A stretch of DNA of 64,000 nucleotides from Ochotona curzoniae (lineage: Eukaryota > Chordata > Mammalia > Lagomorpha > Ochotonidae). This document shows, piece by piece, positions 35,733 through 46,648 of this stretch. Location: positions 24,580,001-24,644,000 of the forward strand of contig NW_024464918.1 of the NCBI RefSeq assembly GCF_017591425.1. Reading direction: 5' to 3'. The notes beneath the pieces were generated by a model. It worked only from the letters and a program-made list of their open reading frames with translations. It searched no databases and had not been told where the DNA came from. Both the position numbers and the translations under genes were made by a program. Position 1 is the stretch's first letter. Each line of letters opens with the position of its first letter.

Positions 35733-35839
35733 AAACCCAAAATGGATGATGGAAAAAAAAAAGGTTCAAGACTCCCCAGCAACCCAATTAGTCTATTTTC
35801 TCAGATGTTTAAATAAGAGTGCAGAGAGAGGTGTTTTCT

Positions 35840-36137
35840 GCATAGCAAGTAAAGCCACAATCTACATTGTAGGCTTCTGAGGTAGGTTCCAGTTCTTTTC
35901 CAAGCTCCATTTCCAATCCAGCTCCCTACTAATGGTCCAAAAAGAGCAAAGAAGTATGACCCAGGTGTTTGAACCCCTACTATAATGTAGGAGAACTGGC
36001 AATGAAAGTCCCCGCCTCCCAGCTTCAGCCTGTCTGTCTCTGGACACTGAGGCCACTTGGGGAATGAACCAGCGGATAGAAAATATTTATTTCTCCTTTT
36101 CTCTCTCTGTTTCAAATAAATAAGTCTTTAAAATTAG
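35840..36137 (+). repeat. CSINE, old
   Basis: The stretch 'ccaatccagctccctactaa', 'ccagcttcagcctgtctgtc', 'gccacttggggaatgaacca' and 'tttcaaataaataagtcttt' identifies an old lagomorph SINE. Its 5' third is decayed, so the left boundary is approximate. Confidence 0.82.
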
Positions 36138-37185
36138 TGTGAGAATATAGATTTCAGTCCATTTGTTTTTCATATTATTTATAATATTGATCTCAATTAT
36201 TAATCTGTATGTGCAATCCTTACTATAAAATTGCGCTCTCTCTCTTCCCTCTAAAATTTTATCCAAATGAAGGGATGTGTGAAATTCGCTTTAATATAGT
36301 CCTCGTTTGTCCATCCTATGGGTATTGAAGGTGGTAGGTGGTTCCTGCATAGACTTAGGGATGCTGGGCAGGTGACTGCCACACATACTTTCAGATATTG
36401 GGCAGATAGAACAGGTGCATACACTACTCTTCAACTGCTGAATCATTTTGACAGAGAGGAACAGCATGTGTGTGTGTGTATGAGAGAGAGACTACTCAAA
36501 ATTTGAACCATTAAAAATTTATGCTTCCAGAATTATTCTTATTTCTTGAGATTCATGATAAATAAAACAACTGCACAAAATTTATATTGCTTCTATTCTT
36601 TTCCCTTTATCAGCAAGTGGTGTTTTTGATTTATCTGTATTTTTTTAAAAATAAAATAAAATTGTATTTTTTCCTCACTAATTAGATACAATTTACAGCT
36701 AATTGTGATGGCAAGTACAGAAGGGAAAATTGAAGAAAGGGAACATTTTTTTTTCAGTACATGTATTATTCTTTCTTTCGTCTGAGAAGACATGCTTGAA
36801 ACTGAATTTTAAACACTTCAGCACTGGTGAAACAAATTAATAATGGCTCAGACACGGAAGTGCTGCATATTATTCATGATCTTGAAATTATTAATGTAAC
36901 ACATATTGCCATTTTGGTAATTAACACATCTTATCTAATAGAATAAGGCCATCACATCAAACTAAAAAGTAATTAAGTTACGTAACTGCACAGCTGAGGC
37001 AGAAGGATGCATGTCAAGTGCATTGAAAAATTTGCAACTCACCTAGGTAGTTCTGAAGAGTCAAGCAAGGCAGTTTGTTATTCACGGCTGAGTTTATCAG
37101 GGATAAGTCTCTCCACCGCACCATGGCTCAATTTCTATCTCCTCTGTGCACATTAAGGTTATTACCAAACTCTAATATTTCTTTT
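36138..37185. other. Unique DNA with ATTA-rich segment
   Basis: About 1 kb, SINE-free. From about 36820 to 37060 there are repeated TAATTA and ATTAAT cores in mixed-composition sequence, which looks like a candidate regulatory element. A short GT then GA run lies near 36466-36490. Confidence 0.45.
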
Positions 37186-37525
37186 TTGTTGTTTTTTTTT
37201 AAAGATTTATTTATTTTTATTACAAAGTCAAATATACAGAGAGGAGGAGAAACAGAGAAGAAGATTTTCTGTCTGATGATTTACTCCCCAAGCAACGGCT
37301 GGTGCTGCGTCGATCTGAAGCCTGGAACCAGGAACTTCTTCTGGGTCTCCCACGTGGGTGCAAGGTCCCAAGGCTTTGGGTCATCCTCGACTGCTTTCCC
37401 AGGCGACAAGCAGGGAGTTGGATGGGAAGTGGAGCTGCCGGGATTAGAACCGGCACCCATATGGGATCCAGGAGAGTTCACAGTGAGGACTTTAGCCGCT
37501 AGGTCCCCGCCACTGGGCCAGGCCC
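37186..37525 (-). repeat. CSINE, fairly young, minus strand
   Basis: It is full length, from a T run and 'aaagatttatttatttttat' to 'gccaggccc', and retains several CpGs. It reads 'ccgctaggtccccgccactg', the reversed form of the 'cctagcggctaa' subfamily seen at 55435, rather than the 'gcgcaagtgg' subfamily at 12.3 kb. A 180-codon plus-strand frame across it is a repeat artefact. Confidence 0.95.
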
Positions 37526-37534
37526 TTCTCTTTT

Positions 37535-37854
37535 TAGAGATTTATCTATTATACTTAAAAGCGCTACAGTGCTCACTTCAGCAGTACATGATACTACAGT
37601 TGGAAAGTCAGAATTAGAGAGAAAGAGATCTTCCATCCAATGCTTCATTTTCCAAATGACCACAAGCAAAGTTGGGCTGGTCTAAAGTGAGCAGCCAGGA
37701 GATTCAACTGGCTTGCTAACGTGACTGCATGGGCCTAAAGGCTCTACTTCCCCTGCTATTAGGAGAGGGCTAGTTCAAGAATGGAACAGATGGGACCTGA
37801 ACTAGTGCCCAGGGGATGCCTGTGCCACAGGCTGAGGATTAGCAGGTGCCAGGC
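37535..37854 (-). repeat. Old SINE, minus strand, carrying a U6 fragment
   Basis: The reversed tail 'agagatttatctattatact' is at the left, and the rest of the element ('gagatcttccatccaatgct' ... 'ggacctgaactagtgccc' ... 'gctgaggattagcaggtgcc') follows from about 37603. Between these lies a U6 snRNA-like segment. The SINE lies directly behind the younger SINE in the same orientation. Confidence 0.8.
37569..37605 (+). pseudogene. U6 snRNA 5'-end fragment inside a SINE
   Basis: The segment begins 'gtgctcacttcagcagtaca' and goes on 'tgatactacagttggaa'. It aligns from base 1 of vertebrate U6 (GTGCTCGCTTCGGCAGCACATATACTAAAATTGGAA) with about five substitutions and one inserted base. Two of the changes are CpG to CpA, as expected for a decayed copy. 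The rest of U6 is absent. The right junction falls in a gaaag word shared with the SINE. It is not a functional U6 gene. Confidence 0.7.
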
Positions 37855-38281
37855 TTCTTAATGGGCATTTCTAACATTAATATCTTGATGATCACTGGAG
37901 ACACGTGTTGATCAAGCTCCAGAGCTGTCCAAATCAGAGTGTCTGTCATCCTGCTATTACACATTTTTGAGATCAAACGTTATTTTAGTAAGCATACGTC
38001 AAGGTCCCTGGCAGTCTGCTCTTAAGCCGTGACACAATACTCTCACAACACTGAAGTTGGGGAAGAAGACTTTGACAGAGTGGATAAAAGAGCCCACAAT
38101 GTGTAAAATTTATAAAACTTTATGAAATACGTGTTAGGCAATTTCTAACATAACTTATCAATTGCACTATATTAGCAAGACATTCATTAGAGCAAGGCAA
38201 ACTGAGCTAACCCTTCATATCTCAGAATATATTTGACACCTCGGTGAATTCAAGTGGAATTGGAATAAAAAACCCATTTTA
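37855..38281. other. Unique DNA
   Basis: About 430 bases; no repeat or gene recognised. Confidence 0.5.
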
Positions 38282-38624
38282 GGGCCCAGCACAGCAGCCT
38301 AGTGGCTATAGTCCTTGCCTTGCACATAATGGGATCCCATAGGGGTGCTGGTTCTAATCCTGGCTACTCCACTCCCATCCAGCTCTCTGCTTGCGGCCTG
38401 GGACAGCAGTCGAGCATGGCTCAAGCTCTTGGGACCTTGCACCCGTGTGGGAGACCTGGAGGAAGTTCCTGGCTCCTGGCATTGGATTGGTTCAGTTCCA
38501 GCCTTTGCAGCCACTGAGGAGTAAACCAGCGGATGAAAAATCTTTCTAGAATTCTGTCTGTCCTTCTCTCTGTAGATCTGTCTTTTCCAATAAAACTAAA
38601 TAAAATCTTAAAAAAAAAAAAAAA
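38282..38624 (+). repeat. CSINE, mid-age, with A run
   Basis: It is full length from 'agggcccagcacagcagcct' to a 14-base A run. The flanks 'acccattttag' (left) and 'accttcattttaag' (right) look like an imperfect target-site duplication. An extra 'tttctagaattctgt' segment sits where other copies read 'cttcctctctgtct'. Confidence 0.93.
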
Positions 38625-39954
38625 CGACCTTCATTTTAAGTTTTAGTATCCAGGGATGCATAGAAGTACTCTTGAACTTTTGAGGTTTGGCAACAAGGAG
38701 CAATCACATGACCAGCAGTGTGACCTGGCACAAGTTGGTACTATGCCTGAGTTCTTTCTATCAGATGATAAAATGTCACTACTACAAGTCAGAATCCAAT
38801 AAAATAGTGCAGATCTTCTCAAACATGAACTGCACACAAAACAAACATGCAACAAATTTTAGTGGCCATTTTTACGTTTTTATCTATTTGTTCAAAAAAA
38901 TCTGTTATGTATCAAGAACTATGCTACATTGTAGTACCCTCACATGTTTGTTAATAGAATCTTAATTAGTTTATCATAAATTTTTGCTATTCTTTCCTAT
39001 AGCAATCCTATTTGCTTAAACTTTCAATTGTCTCACTTTTTATTTGAATATATATTTTAACCTGCCTCTGAACATCAAATCTATGGAATGGCAGGTATTA
39101 GATATATTATCTTTAACAAAGATATATCAATTAAATGCATAAATGCTTATCTGTCAACCACCTAAAATGATCAGTGTTTGGCACATCTCACTTTGGGGAA
39201 CATTGAAATAAAGAATTTTTAAAAATTCTGTCCTCAAGAGCTTTTTTTTTTTCCTTTGCAGGTACACCTGAAGCTACCCAGGGAAAATCTCAGCATTCCC
39301 CAGAACTGTCCTGAGTTCAGCTGCCAGCTGAGCCAATGAGATACTGAGACTGAAAGGAAGCTGATCTCAGAGGACTGATGGGAGAGCTCAGGCTTCCCTC
39401 CAGCAAATCTGAAAGTGGCAGAGTAATGCAATTACTCTACTTCAACAAGATCTGTTTTCCCTGCTACTCCAAGAATCACATTATACATGCAGACTGGTAT
39501 GAACTGAGAATACATTATACCTAATGAAATGAACCCATGCCATTTCCTCAGCATCACTTGCCTGTCACTCAGGCATTGCCTTATTCCCAATATGTGTTAC
39601 TCCATAGTATCATTGGCAATATACCATGAACAACATACCATCCACATGGACCAAGTTAGAACAAAATCTGTGGTAACAGATCCATAAAACTCTCCTCTTC
39701 TTCCCTACCTGCAAAAAAGAAAATAACAACAAAGGTTCCAGCAGGCCACTCAGGGCTGTCCCTTTGGTCCCTCTTTCAAGGCTACAAAGAGATTTGCAAA
39801 GATGGTCAGAGCCAGCAGCCTCCTCCCTCCCGCCTCCCCTACCCTGGAGCCGCTGGGTAGCTCTGCACAGCTTGAGGAATGCCTCTCAGCAAGAGAACGT
39901 TCACACTTGCAGCCTGAGCATGTCAGAGGACTGAATAGAAAGTTTTTTTGCCCC
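38625..39954. other. Unassigned DNA with an acceptor-like site
   Basis: About 1.3 kb without a recognised repeat. A T-rich tract ending in 'cctttgcag' at 39241-39260 resembles a splice acceptor, but no exon, frame or matching donor could be paired with it. The stretch 39800-39900 is moderately GC-rich. Confidence 0.4.
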
Positions 39955-40440
39955 AGATTATTTGTTCAACCACTCAGCAAATATTTGTTAGGCATTATTG
40001 TTCGCCAAGCACTGGCAATGACTCTGGGGAAACTCAGATGAGCAAAGCTCCACCTCTCCTCTCACAAGTTTCATAGTGCAATGGGAGCAAGACACAGGTA
40101 AAAATTTTAGTAACTGGCCTTCTGATGGTGGATCATCAACAGAAAGCCATTGTAGAGTGTGAGGAGAGGTGAGGGCTGTGACATTGAAGCCATAAAAGAA
40201 CGCTCAGCTCTGCTCAAGGGAATAAGCAATCTAGGAAGGAATCCGAGAGAAGGCAGTAGCAGGAATTTGAAAGGGTCTTGGCATTAGCATACGCAAGGGA
40301 AATGTGAGGATGTACACTCCAGGAAGAAGAAATAGGACAGGAGAGCTGACTCCAGAAACAGCAGGTTCAAAAATTGATTGAATATGGTCAATGCTGACGT
40401 CATAGATTGTGCTATTAAATTTGGGCTTTTTCCAAATTTG
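39955..40440 (-). repeat. L2 LINE fragment, minus strand
   Basis: 'cagcaaatatttgttaggca', 'ccaagcactggcaatgactc', 'caagtttcatagtgcaatgg' and 'aacgctcagctctgctcaag' follow the reversed L2 from its end inward. It is the longest L2 piece in the window, with many indels. Confidence 0.65.
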
Positions 40441-40442
40441 AG

Positions 40443-40592
40443 AGGTTCTTAAACTTTGCTATGCTCCATTAGCAAGCCATTTCCCAGGACTCACTCTCAG
40501 TTACCTGGGGCCCAGAAATATAGTCTTTAACAAGTACTCGAAGTGGTTGCTAATAGCAGGTAGTCCATAAACCACAGTGAGAAATTTTGTGA
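40443..40592 (+). mobile_element. MER5A-like hAT DNA transposon remnant
   Basis: 'gaggttcttaaactttgcta' matches the MER5A start (CAGTGGTTCTCAAACTT). Further in, 'tctttaacaagtactcgaag' and 'ggtagtccataaaccacagt' match the words ctaacaagttcccag and ggtccggggaccacactt. It is short, old and non-coding. It lies directly against the L2 fragment and may have landed in it. Confidence 0.55.
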
Positions 40593-41489
40593 TTGCTAGG
40601 ACCACTGAAAATCACATCACTTTCCCTCACAAGCCATTGTTAGGCTAGACTATTCCTAGCACTTTCCTTACAAAGTTTTTTGTTTAATGTTTGCATTTTT
40701 CTGGCATTGGTCAGTCTTGCATGAGTGACTTCAGCATTCTAGAGAATTCACTGCACCCCTTGGTGTTTATGTTTTGAAGATCCAGTGCATGCACTTACAT
40801 AGAAGAGTTGCAAAAAGTCAGAGAAAAAAGGAAGCAGGTCAACTGGCTCCAGCACACATCCTTGAAAAGAAGGAATATGGAAGGAAATGGACTCCTTTTG
40901 GTGAGTAATGTTTGCCTAGGTGCCTCTTGGTAGGCTTGGTAACTCATTATTGTTGAACTCTTCCTCGCTGATCCTGGTTTCACCAATTCGCCCAATAGGT
41001 CTATCACCCTATGTAAGAAGTCCAAGTGGACACCTGGGGTAGGTCATGGAGCTATTGGGCCCCAGGCACTTCTACTCGCATCCACCTTGCCTATGTGTGA
41101 GTATTCTTTGCCTACCAAGAATCAGTAGGTTTTGCCCCCAAGATGTTTAAAGCCATGTTGTTGTCCCTGCTGTTGTAATGATCTTCTTTCTTTTAAAAAC
41201 ACCTATACAAGCGAATCAAAAGAAGACTTGTTTCTATGAAAATGATATTAATGTATAATAGGAAAAAACACAAAGGAGATTTTCTTTTGAAAAAAAAAAC
41301 AGATTTTCTTTTAAAAGCAGGGAATGCTCTGAAAAATTTATTTAACCACACCCACAAAGTAAGTACAGATGAAAGTTTTTAGATGAGATTCAATGCTTCC
41401 AAGTCCACTGTGAGATATTAGAGGCTGTGTGCTGGCTCACAGAAAATCCGGGTTCCCATCCCAGCCCTTGCAAGAAGGAGAGGCTAATG
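40593..41489. other. Unique DNA
   Basis: About 900 bases. A 76-codon minus-strand frame (40795-41025) has no known domain. Runs of A near 41290 are unremarkable. Confidence 0.5.
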
Positions 41490-41705
41490 TCTTTAGTGGG
41501 TACTTGCTCTTGCAGTGAACATGCCTGTGCTGGGTCCTTGATCCAGATTCCAACTACCTGCTTAAGCAGACTCTAAGAAGGCAGTGGTGATGGATAAGTA
41601 ATCGGTGTTTAACACCCACATTGGATAGCCGGATTTCATTCTGGACTCCTGCCTCTGACCCTGGCCCAGTGCAGGCAACTGTAGATATTTGGAGAGAGAA
41701 CAAAA
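41490..41705 (+). repeat. Old lagomorph SINE fragment
   Basis: 'aactacctgcttaagcagac', 'ggatttcattctggactcct', 'tgaccctggcccagtgcagg' and 'atatttggagagagaacaaa' correspond to the 3' two-thirds of an old lagomorph SINE. Related decayed sequence may begin as early as 41420. Confidence 0.65.
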
Positions 41706-42744
41706 TTCAAAAATAGTTAAAAATTAAAGAAGTTTAAAAATTAAGTGCCAGTGAACATCAGAAAAGCAGGAAAACAACTCAAAATACATAACAGATACTT
41801 AACAAATGACAATAATTGGCTCTTTCCACTAGCCACAAAGACCACTGTGGGCTTTACAACACGCCTGTCCTGAACCCTGAAGCACAGATCTCTACTAAAG
41901 CATTATCACACAAGTGTGGATAGGAAAGGCAGACTAAGGGATATACACAAACCAACAGGTGTGGATTTTTCTCTTAGTGCTCTCATGGATAATGACAAAA
42001 AAAAAAAATCGTATTCATGCCAGCTGCAGATGCATTTCTACCCAATACTTCTGATCTGAAGTCGGCTGAATTCATGATTGTGGGACCTGTTGGTTTGGAG
42101 GAACCATTCTGCAGCAAGGTGAAGAATGTAGCTGAAGTCCTTTCACACCTAGTCCTATTATACCTTTTCCTACAATCTTTTCTGCCTTTCCCTCCCCTGC
42201 TTAGTCCCCTCACCTCCCCCCAGATTAAAACCAAATAGACAAAACCCCTTTACTGCATAATATGATGGAGATGGATGATAAACCAAGATCTAGGCGACAT
42301 GCACGACCTAGGCTTAAGTTTCAGGTCTGTTACTGGGCTGCCTAACCAAGCTCTAGTGAGCTTGAACAAAATGAACAAATTTTGCTTTTTTTTTTAACCG
42401 AGAAAGTAAAAACAAAACAAAAGGTGATACAGCCTAAAAGCTGAGAGATATTTCCTTGTTTAAATTTTTATTACTCTCAGGACAGTTTCACTTTATCTCA
42501 CTTGCTTTAGCTTAAGCATTCCCCAGTGTTTCAAAGAACTCATGTCTCCCAATCACAAAGTAACAAGAACAAAATACTTCTATCCAAGTACTTTGGGTTT
42601 TGACTATAATGTTTGTACTAATCTCCTACATTGGTTAATAAAACAAATTGCCAAAATCTGTTTTGTTCCAGGTGAAATGAAAGTAAAACGTAATGATTCA
42701 GACAATTCCATTCTGTCACATGATCCTGGCAAATGAGGGTTTAA
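41706..42744. other. Unique DNA
   Basis: About 1 kb. Overlapping 83- and 73-codon frames on opposite strands near 41983-42238 show no known domain. A weak MIR-like trace occurs near 42290-42380. Confidence 0.45.
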
Positions 42745-43000
42745 CTACATAACGCCTGATACTTGTCTAAGTCAAATCCACCATTAACTGCTATACAGCC
42801 TTCAATTAAGTGAATTTCTTTAAACATCAATTTTTCATTTAAGTGAATTTCTTTAAACATCAATTTCTGCCTGTAAAATATAAAAATAATCATGGTGTCT
42901 ATCTTAAAGGGTTACTTTATTTTAAAGAATGACAAAATAAGATAAAACATGCCAAATACTAGCTTCAGAGAGTTTCTGTGTATAAATAATTGATGGTTAT
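42745..43000 (+). repeat. MIR remnant with internal tandem duplication
   Basis: 'gtctaagtcaaatccaccat', 'actgctatacagccttcaat', 'tctgcctgtaaaatataaaa' and 'ggtgtctatcttaaagggtt' follow the MIR order. The portion at the consensus 'agttacttaacctc' position is duplicated in tandem; see findings. Confidence 0.65.
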
Positions 43001-43239
43001 TAAGAGGGCTATTAATGAATATCCCTATTACTACTTGATATTGATAATACCACTACCACCCTAACTATTATGAAGAAAAAAAAACATTATATGAGGGTCT
43101 AACTCTTCCAGATCAACTGCTCACATGTGTCAGTTTTACAAGGTACTTTTTTCCCATAATCACAAGGAAGGGAGGCATCACCCCCTGGTTTTCAAACAGA
43201 CGAGAGTGCCATTTATAAAGTGAAACTATAGAGACCACC

Positions 43240-43500
43240 ACTGTGTCCACCTGGTGCCAGCATCCCATTTGTGGCAGCAGCACTTCTGATCCAGCTCCCT
43301 GCTAATGGCCTGGAAGAACAACCCTGCATCCACATGGTAAACCCAGAAGAAACACTGCTTGGGACTTTGGAAAGGTTCAGCTTCAGCCTTATGGCTATTT
43401 GTGGAGCTTGCCAGGCGATGGAAGATTTCTCAGCCTGTGTCTCTACTTCTTTCTGTGCAATTCTGCCTCTCAAAGAGTTTTTTTTTTTTTATTTTAAAGT
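43240..43500 (+). repeat. CSINE, old
   Basis: 'gccagcatcccatttgtggc', 'tgatccagctccctgctaat', 'cacatggtaaacccagaaga' and 'gcttcagccttatggctatt' show an old SINE with internal deletions, ending in a T run and 'attttaaag'. Confidence 0.78.
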
Positions 43501-44435
43501 AAAAGTAAAGTACCCTATAGTAAGGGTGCCATTACACTGATGTGAAAGTATACATAAATCTGAATCAATTGCTTCTTTTACCATAATTTTTCAAAAAGCA
43601 TAGATGTACTTTCTAAATTCTAATCTACTCTCTGATGACAAGGTTTATGATAGAGTTGCTCTTTTCATGTCTGATCGCGACACTAGGTCATCACAGTAGA
43701 ACTCATCTGTTACTTAAGACACCGATAAAAGGCTATGTTCACCACAAGATGTCTTCTAGCAAAAGTTAAAATTTTAAGAATAGTGTGTTGTGTCCAGCAG
43801 CAGGTGGATTCTATGTTAATCTGATCCACTAACACTGGTAGGCATTTTATTTTAGAATATTTGATATTTTTATTTTTTGCTTTGCATAAAACAAAATTTC
43901 AAAATGCCATGAATTCAAAAATCATATTTTTTCAACTCTTCTCCAAATCCTGAAAAGAAACTAAGGTTATGCTTTAGGGCTTCTTACAGGTTTTCTTTTT
44001 TCTAAGCTCCTCTTTTCTTTATACAGCCTTCTACTACCACTATTACTCTTGCCTTTCTACCAACTCTTCTCAATGTAATGCAATTAGTGGGAAAACAGTT
44101 ATTAAAAACTTCGTTTAGTGACTTCTTAGGAATGGTTATGTGACAACTTTTTTAAGAATCAAAACAAGCTTCTGCCTAGTCACTTCTGCTTATCAAGTGT
44201 TGCAATTGTGTTTTCACAGTGATCTTCAGCATCATTCCAAATACTCTGAGCAGTGGAAGGGAAAGGATGAAATGAAGCTACCACACCCTTTGCCAGTGGG
44301 GATTGTAGCACTTCGCTGACAATGTAGTATCTTACATTATCTTCTATGGGAACTACATTCTCATTTGTAAGACAGCAAAATCCAGAATTTTAATTGCCTT
44401 TTTTTTTTCTCTTCGACTATGAATTAGCTCTTAAA
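43501..44435. other. Unique AT-rich DNA
   Basis: About 930 bases; no repeat or gene recognised. Confidence 0.5.
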
Positions 44436-44735
44436 AAAAAAAAAAAGATTAACTTACGTGAAAGGCATAGAGGCAAAAATGAGTCTCCTATTTGCTGTTT
44501 CAATGCCCATGAACCCACAAGAGTTTGGGTTGTTAAACCAGGCTACAGGTAGGAAGTGGATATTCATTCCAGTTCTCCAACATGGGTTCCAAAACCCCAA
44601 GTAGTTGACCCATCACCTGCTGCTTCCCAGGATCAGTGTCATCAGCAAGCTGGAAGGGTCAACCCCAGGCAGGCCAATAAAAGATGCAAGCATCCCAGGC
44701 AGCATCTCACCCATTGCACAAAATGGGTGCTCCTT
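44436..44735 (-). repeat. Old lagomorph SINE, minus strand
   Basis: An A run and 'agattaacttacgtgaaagg' (reversed tail) lead into 'gtagttgacccatcacctgc', 'tgcttcccaggatcagtgtc', 'agcaagctggaagggtcaac' and 'ccaggcagcatctcacccat'. It belongs to the older subfamily with the 'aagcagcatcttaaccc' head rather than to the young ones. Confidence 0.78.
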
Positions 44736-45291
44736 CTTGAATACTGAGCTCTATGTTGTATTTTGAGATGACATGAATGCAGTAAATAAACTGAACTGAA
44801 GTGCTTAAATTAGTTAGTCAATTTAAATTCTTAGGTTACTTTAAATTAACTCACAACAGACTTTCACAGATATAGATAGTTCTGAAATTTCTAAATGGAT
44901 ATGGCCTGGAAACAGCATTCTCTTGGAAAAGGAAGAAGGGGACTTGGGTTCAATCTGTATGGATATTGACAAGTGCTCTCATGTTTTACTTTAATATTTA
45001 CTTTACATCAAAGTGATGAATGCTGGAGATGAAGCTGATGAACACAATGAATGGGGACGGGACTCAGCACTGACCCTAAAGTCTTCAGCTCTGCCACTGT
45101 TCACAGGGAGACAGACTCCTCAGCTGCTATTCTTACAGGGAAGACAATATGTAAGGCACGTTTCGCTTTTCTTCAATGGGGACTGATTTATGACATTCTG
45201 AACTCTAAGTGCCAACAATGTGTTCACTTATGAATCAGGCTAGAGGCCTTTTTGGTAGAAAAAAAAAACAGCCCCTTTAAAAATGTTTAAC
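44736..45291. other. Unique DNA
   Basis: About 550 bases. A faint L2-like resemblance near 45010-45160 is too weak to call. Confidence 0.45.
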
Positions 45292-45546
45292 TTGGGGCCA
45301 ACACTGTGGTGCAAGGCACTAGATCACCACCTGCAATACCAGTGTGCAATACAAATGCCAATCCCAGTTCTGGTTGCTTTGCCTTTGATCAGGCTTCCTG
45401 CTCACACACCTACGAGGCTCCTGGTGGTGGCCTGGTCCACTTCTGGCAGCTGCTGCCACTTGGGGGTGAATCAGAGGGCAGAAGTTCTCCTTGTCTTTAC
45501 CTCTCTTTCTGCAACTCTTTTAAATAATTAAGTAAATATTTAAAAT
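45292..45546 (+). repeat. CSINE, old and shortened
   Basis: It starts 'cttggggccaacactgtggt', then 'accagtgtgcaatacaaatg', 'gttctggttgctttgccttt', 'cttgggggtgaatcagaggg' and an A-rich tail. The middle third (gggaaagcag ... cttggg) is deleted. Confidence 0.82.
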
Positions 45547-45892
45547 AAAAATAAAAGTTTATTTTTCCTAAATTTTCAGTAATATTTTTTATGTGAAACA
45601 CCTTTCTTCTCTTTTTAATAGATATCCTGCCTGACTCCCACTCTTTCACTCTGTCACGCGTGCACACACTCATATGTACATTTATACATGTATCTGTATT
45701 TTGGAAAACAACCTTCTTATTAGGTAATATATTATTAACTCTTTCTCTTTTGACTAAATAAATTCTACCATAAAATTTTTATGGTCTCAGAGCATTCCCT
45801 ATGGCACACACTTCAATATCAATCATTCTTATATTCTTAAATAATTAGGGTACCAATTTTAAGTAATATTAAAATGAAATATATTTTTATCT

Positions 45893-46052
45893 ATGTGAAA
45901 GTACTTCAAAAGCTCATGGAAAGTATAGATTATAAAAAAATAACCTTTGGATTTCAAAAAATTTTGTTCCAAAATATATTTCAATCCAATTATTTACAAA
46001 AATGTAACGCATTGTCTCCAACATACTTTCAAGAAGTAGAGTGTCTGGATAA
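45893..46052. repeat. Mariner-like MITE (candidate)
   Basis: The left end 'gtgaaagtacttcaaaagct' and the reversed right end (about 'ctctacttcttgaaagtatg') are approximate inverted repeats around AT-rich sequence. It is the longest of three similar elements in the window. Confidence 0.5.
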
Positions 46053-46089
46053 AAAGCTAGGTGAATTTTAAACAATACTAAATCTTCTG

Positions 46090-46240
46090 CTGAGTACTGA
46101 GTATGTGTGAAGAGTTAACTAACTCTATAACCTTCACAACAACAAAGAAGTTAACATACTATTGTTGTCTCTACTATATAAATATAGAAACTGAGTCTCA
46201 GACTGACATCTCAAGAGCTTCAAGGTAAATCTTGGATGAC
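46090..46240 (-). repeat. MIR remnant, minus strand
   Basis: 'aactctataaccttcacaac', 'atactattgttgtctctact' and 'tatagaaactgagtctcaga' follow the reversed MIR (cctcacaacaaccctatgag ... gaggaaactgaggctcaga). Confidence 0.65.
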
Positions 46241-46299
46241 CAAATTGATGTGGTCGACCCATAGCATCATGGATGTGTGGCACCAAGGAGATGGAATTA

Positions 46300-46545
46300 C
46301 CACTTGGGTGGCTTGAGCGGTAAAGATTAACTTCCAAGGGAATTTTCCTGCTAGTGCAGACACTGAGAGGCAGCAAGTGATGGCTTGAGTAATTGGTCAC
46401 TGTCATCCACATGAGAGACGATGGTGGAGTTTCTAGCTCCTAGCATTGGCCTGGCCTAGGCCCAAATGTTGTGGACATTTGGGGGAGTGAACCAGCAGAT
46501 GGGAGCTCCTGGTCTTGATCTGTTGGTCTCTCAAAGAAATAATCA
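46300..46545 (+). repeat. Old lagomorph SINE
   Basis: 'ctgagaggcagcaagtgatg', 'atgagagacgatggtggagt', 'ttggcctggcctaggcccaa' and 'ttgggggagtgaaccagcag' match the older SINE type. Its 5' end is decayed and abuts the MIR. Confidence 0.72.
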
Positions 46546-46648
46546 GACCAAGATTACCACAGTCTTCTAAGAAAGAGCACACTTTGGCATACTTTCTAAT
46601 GTTCTTTGCCACTCCTTGGAACTCCCTGAAGCAAATGAGCAATGGGTT

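Noticed and set aside
37569..37605. A functional U6 snRNA gene.
   Set aside because: Only the first third of U6 is present, with substitutions, and no upstream PSE/TATA elements are visible.
37075..37617. A 180-codon open frame, the longest in the window.
   Set aside because: It runs through a minus-strand CSINE and into the next SINE. The peptide has the recurring SINE-derived words, not a protein domain.
44996..45170. An L2 fragment.
   Set aside because: Only a couple of short words agree with the reversed L2; not enough to call.
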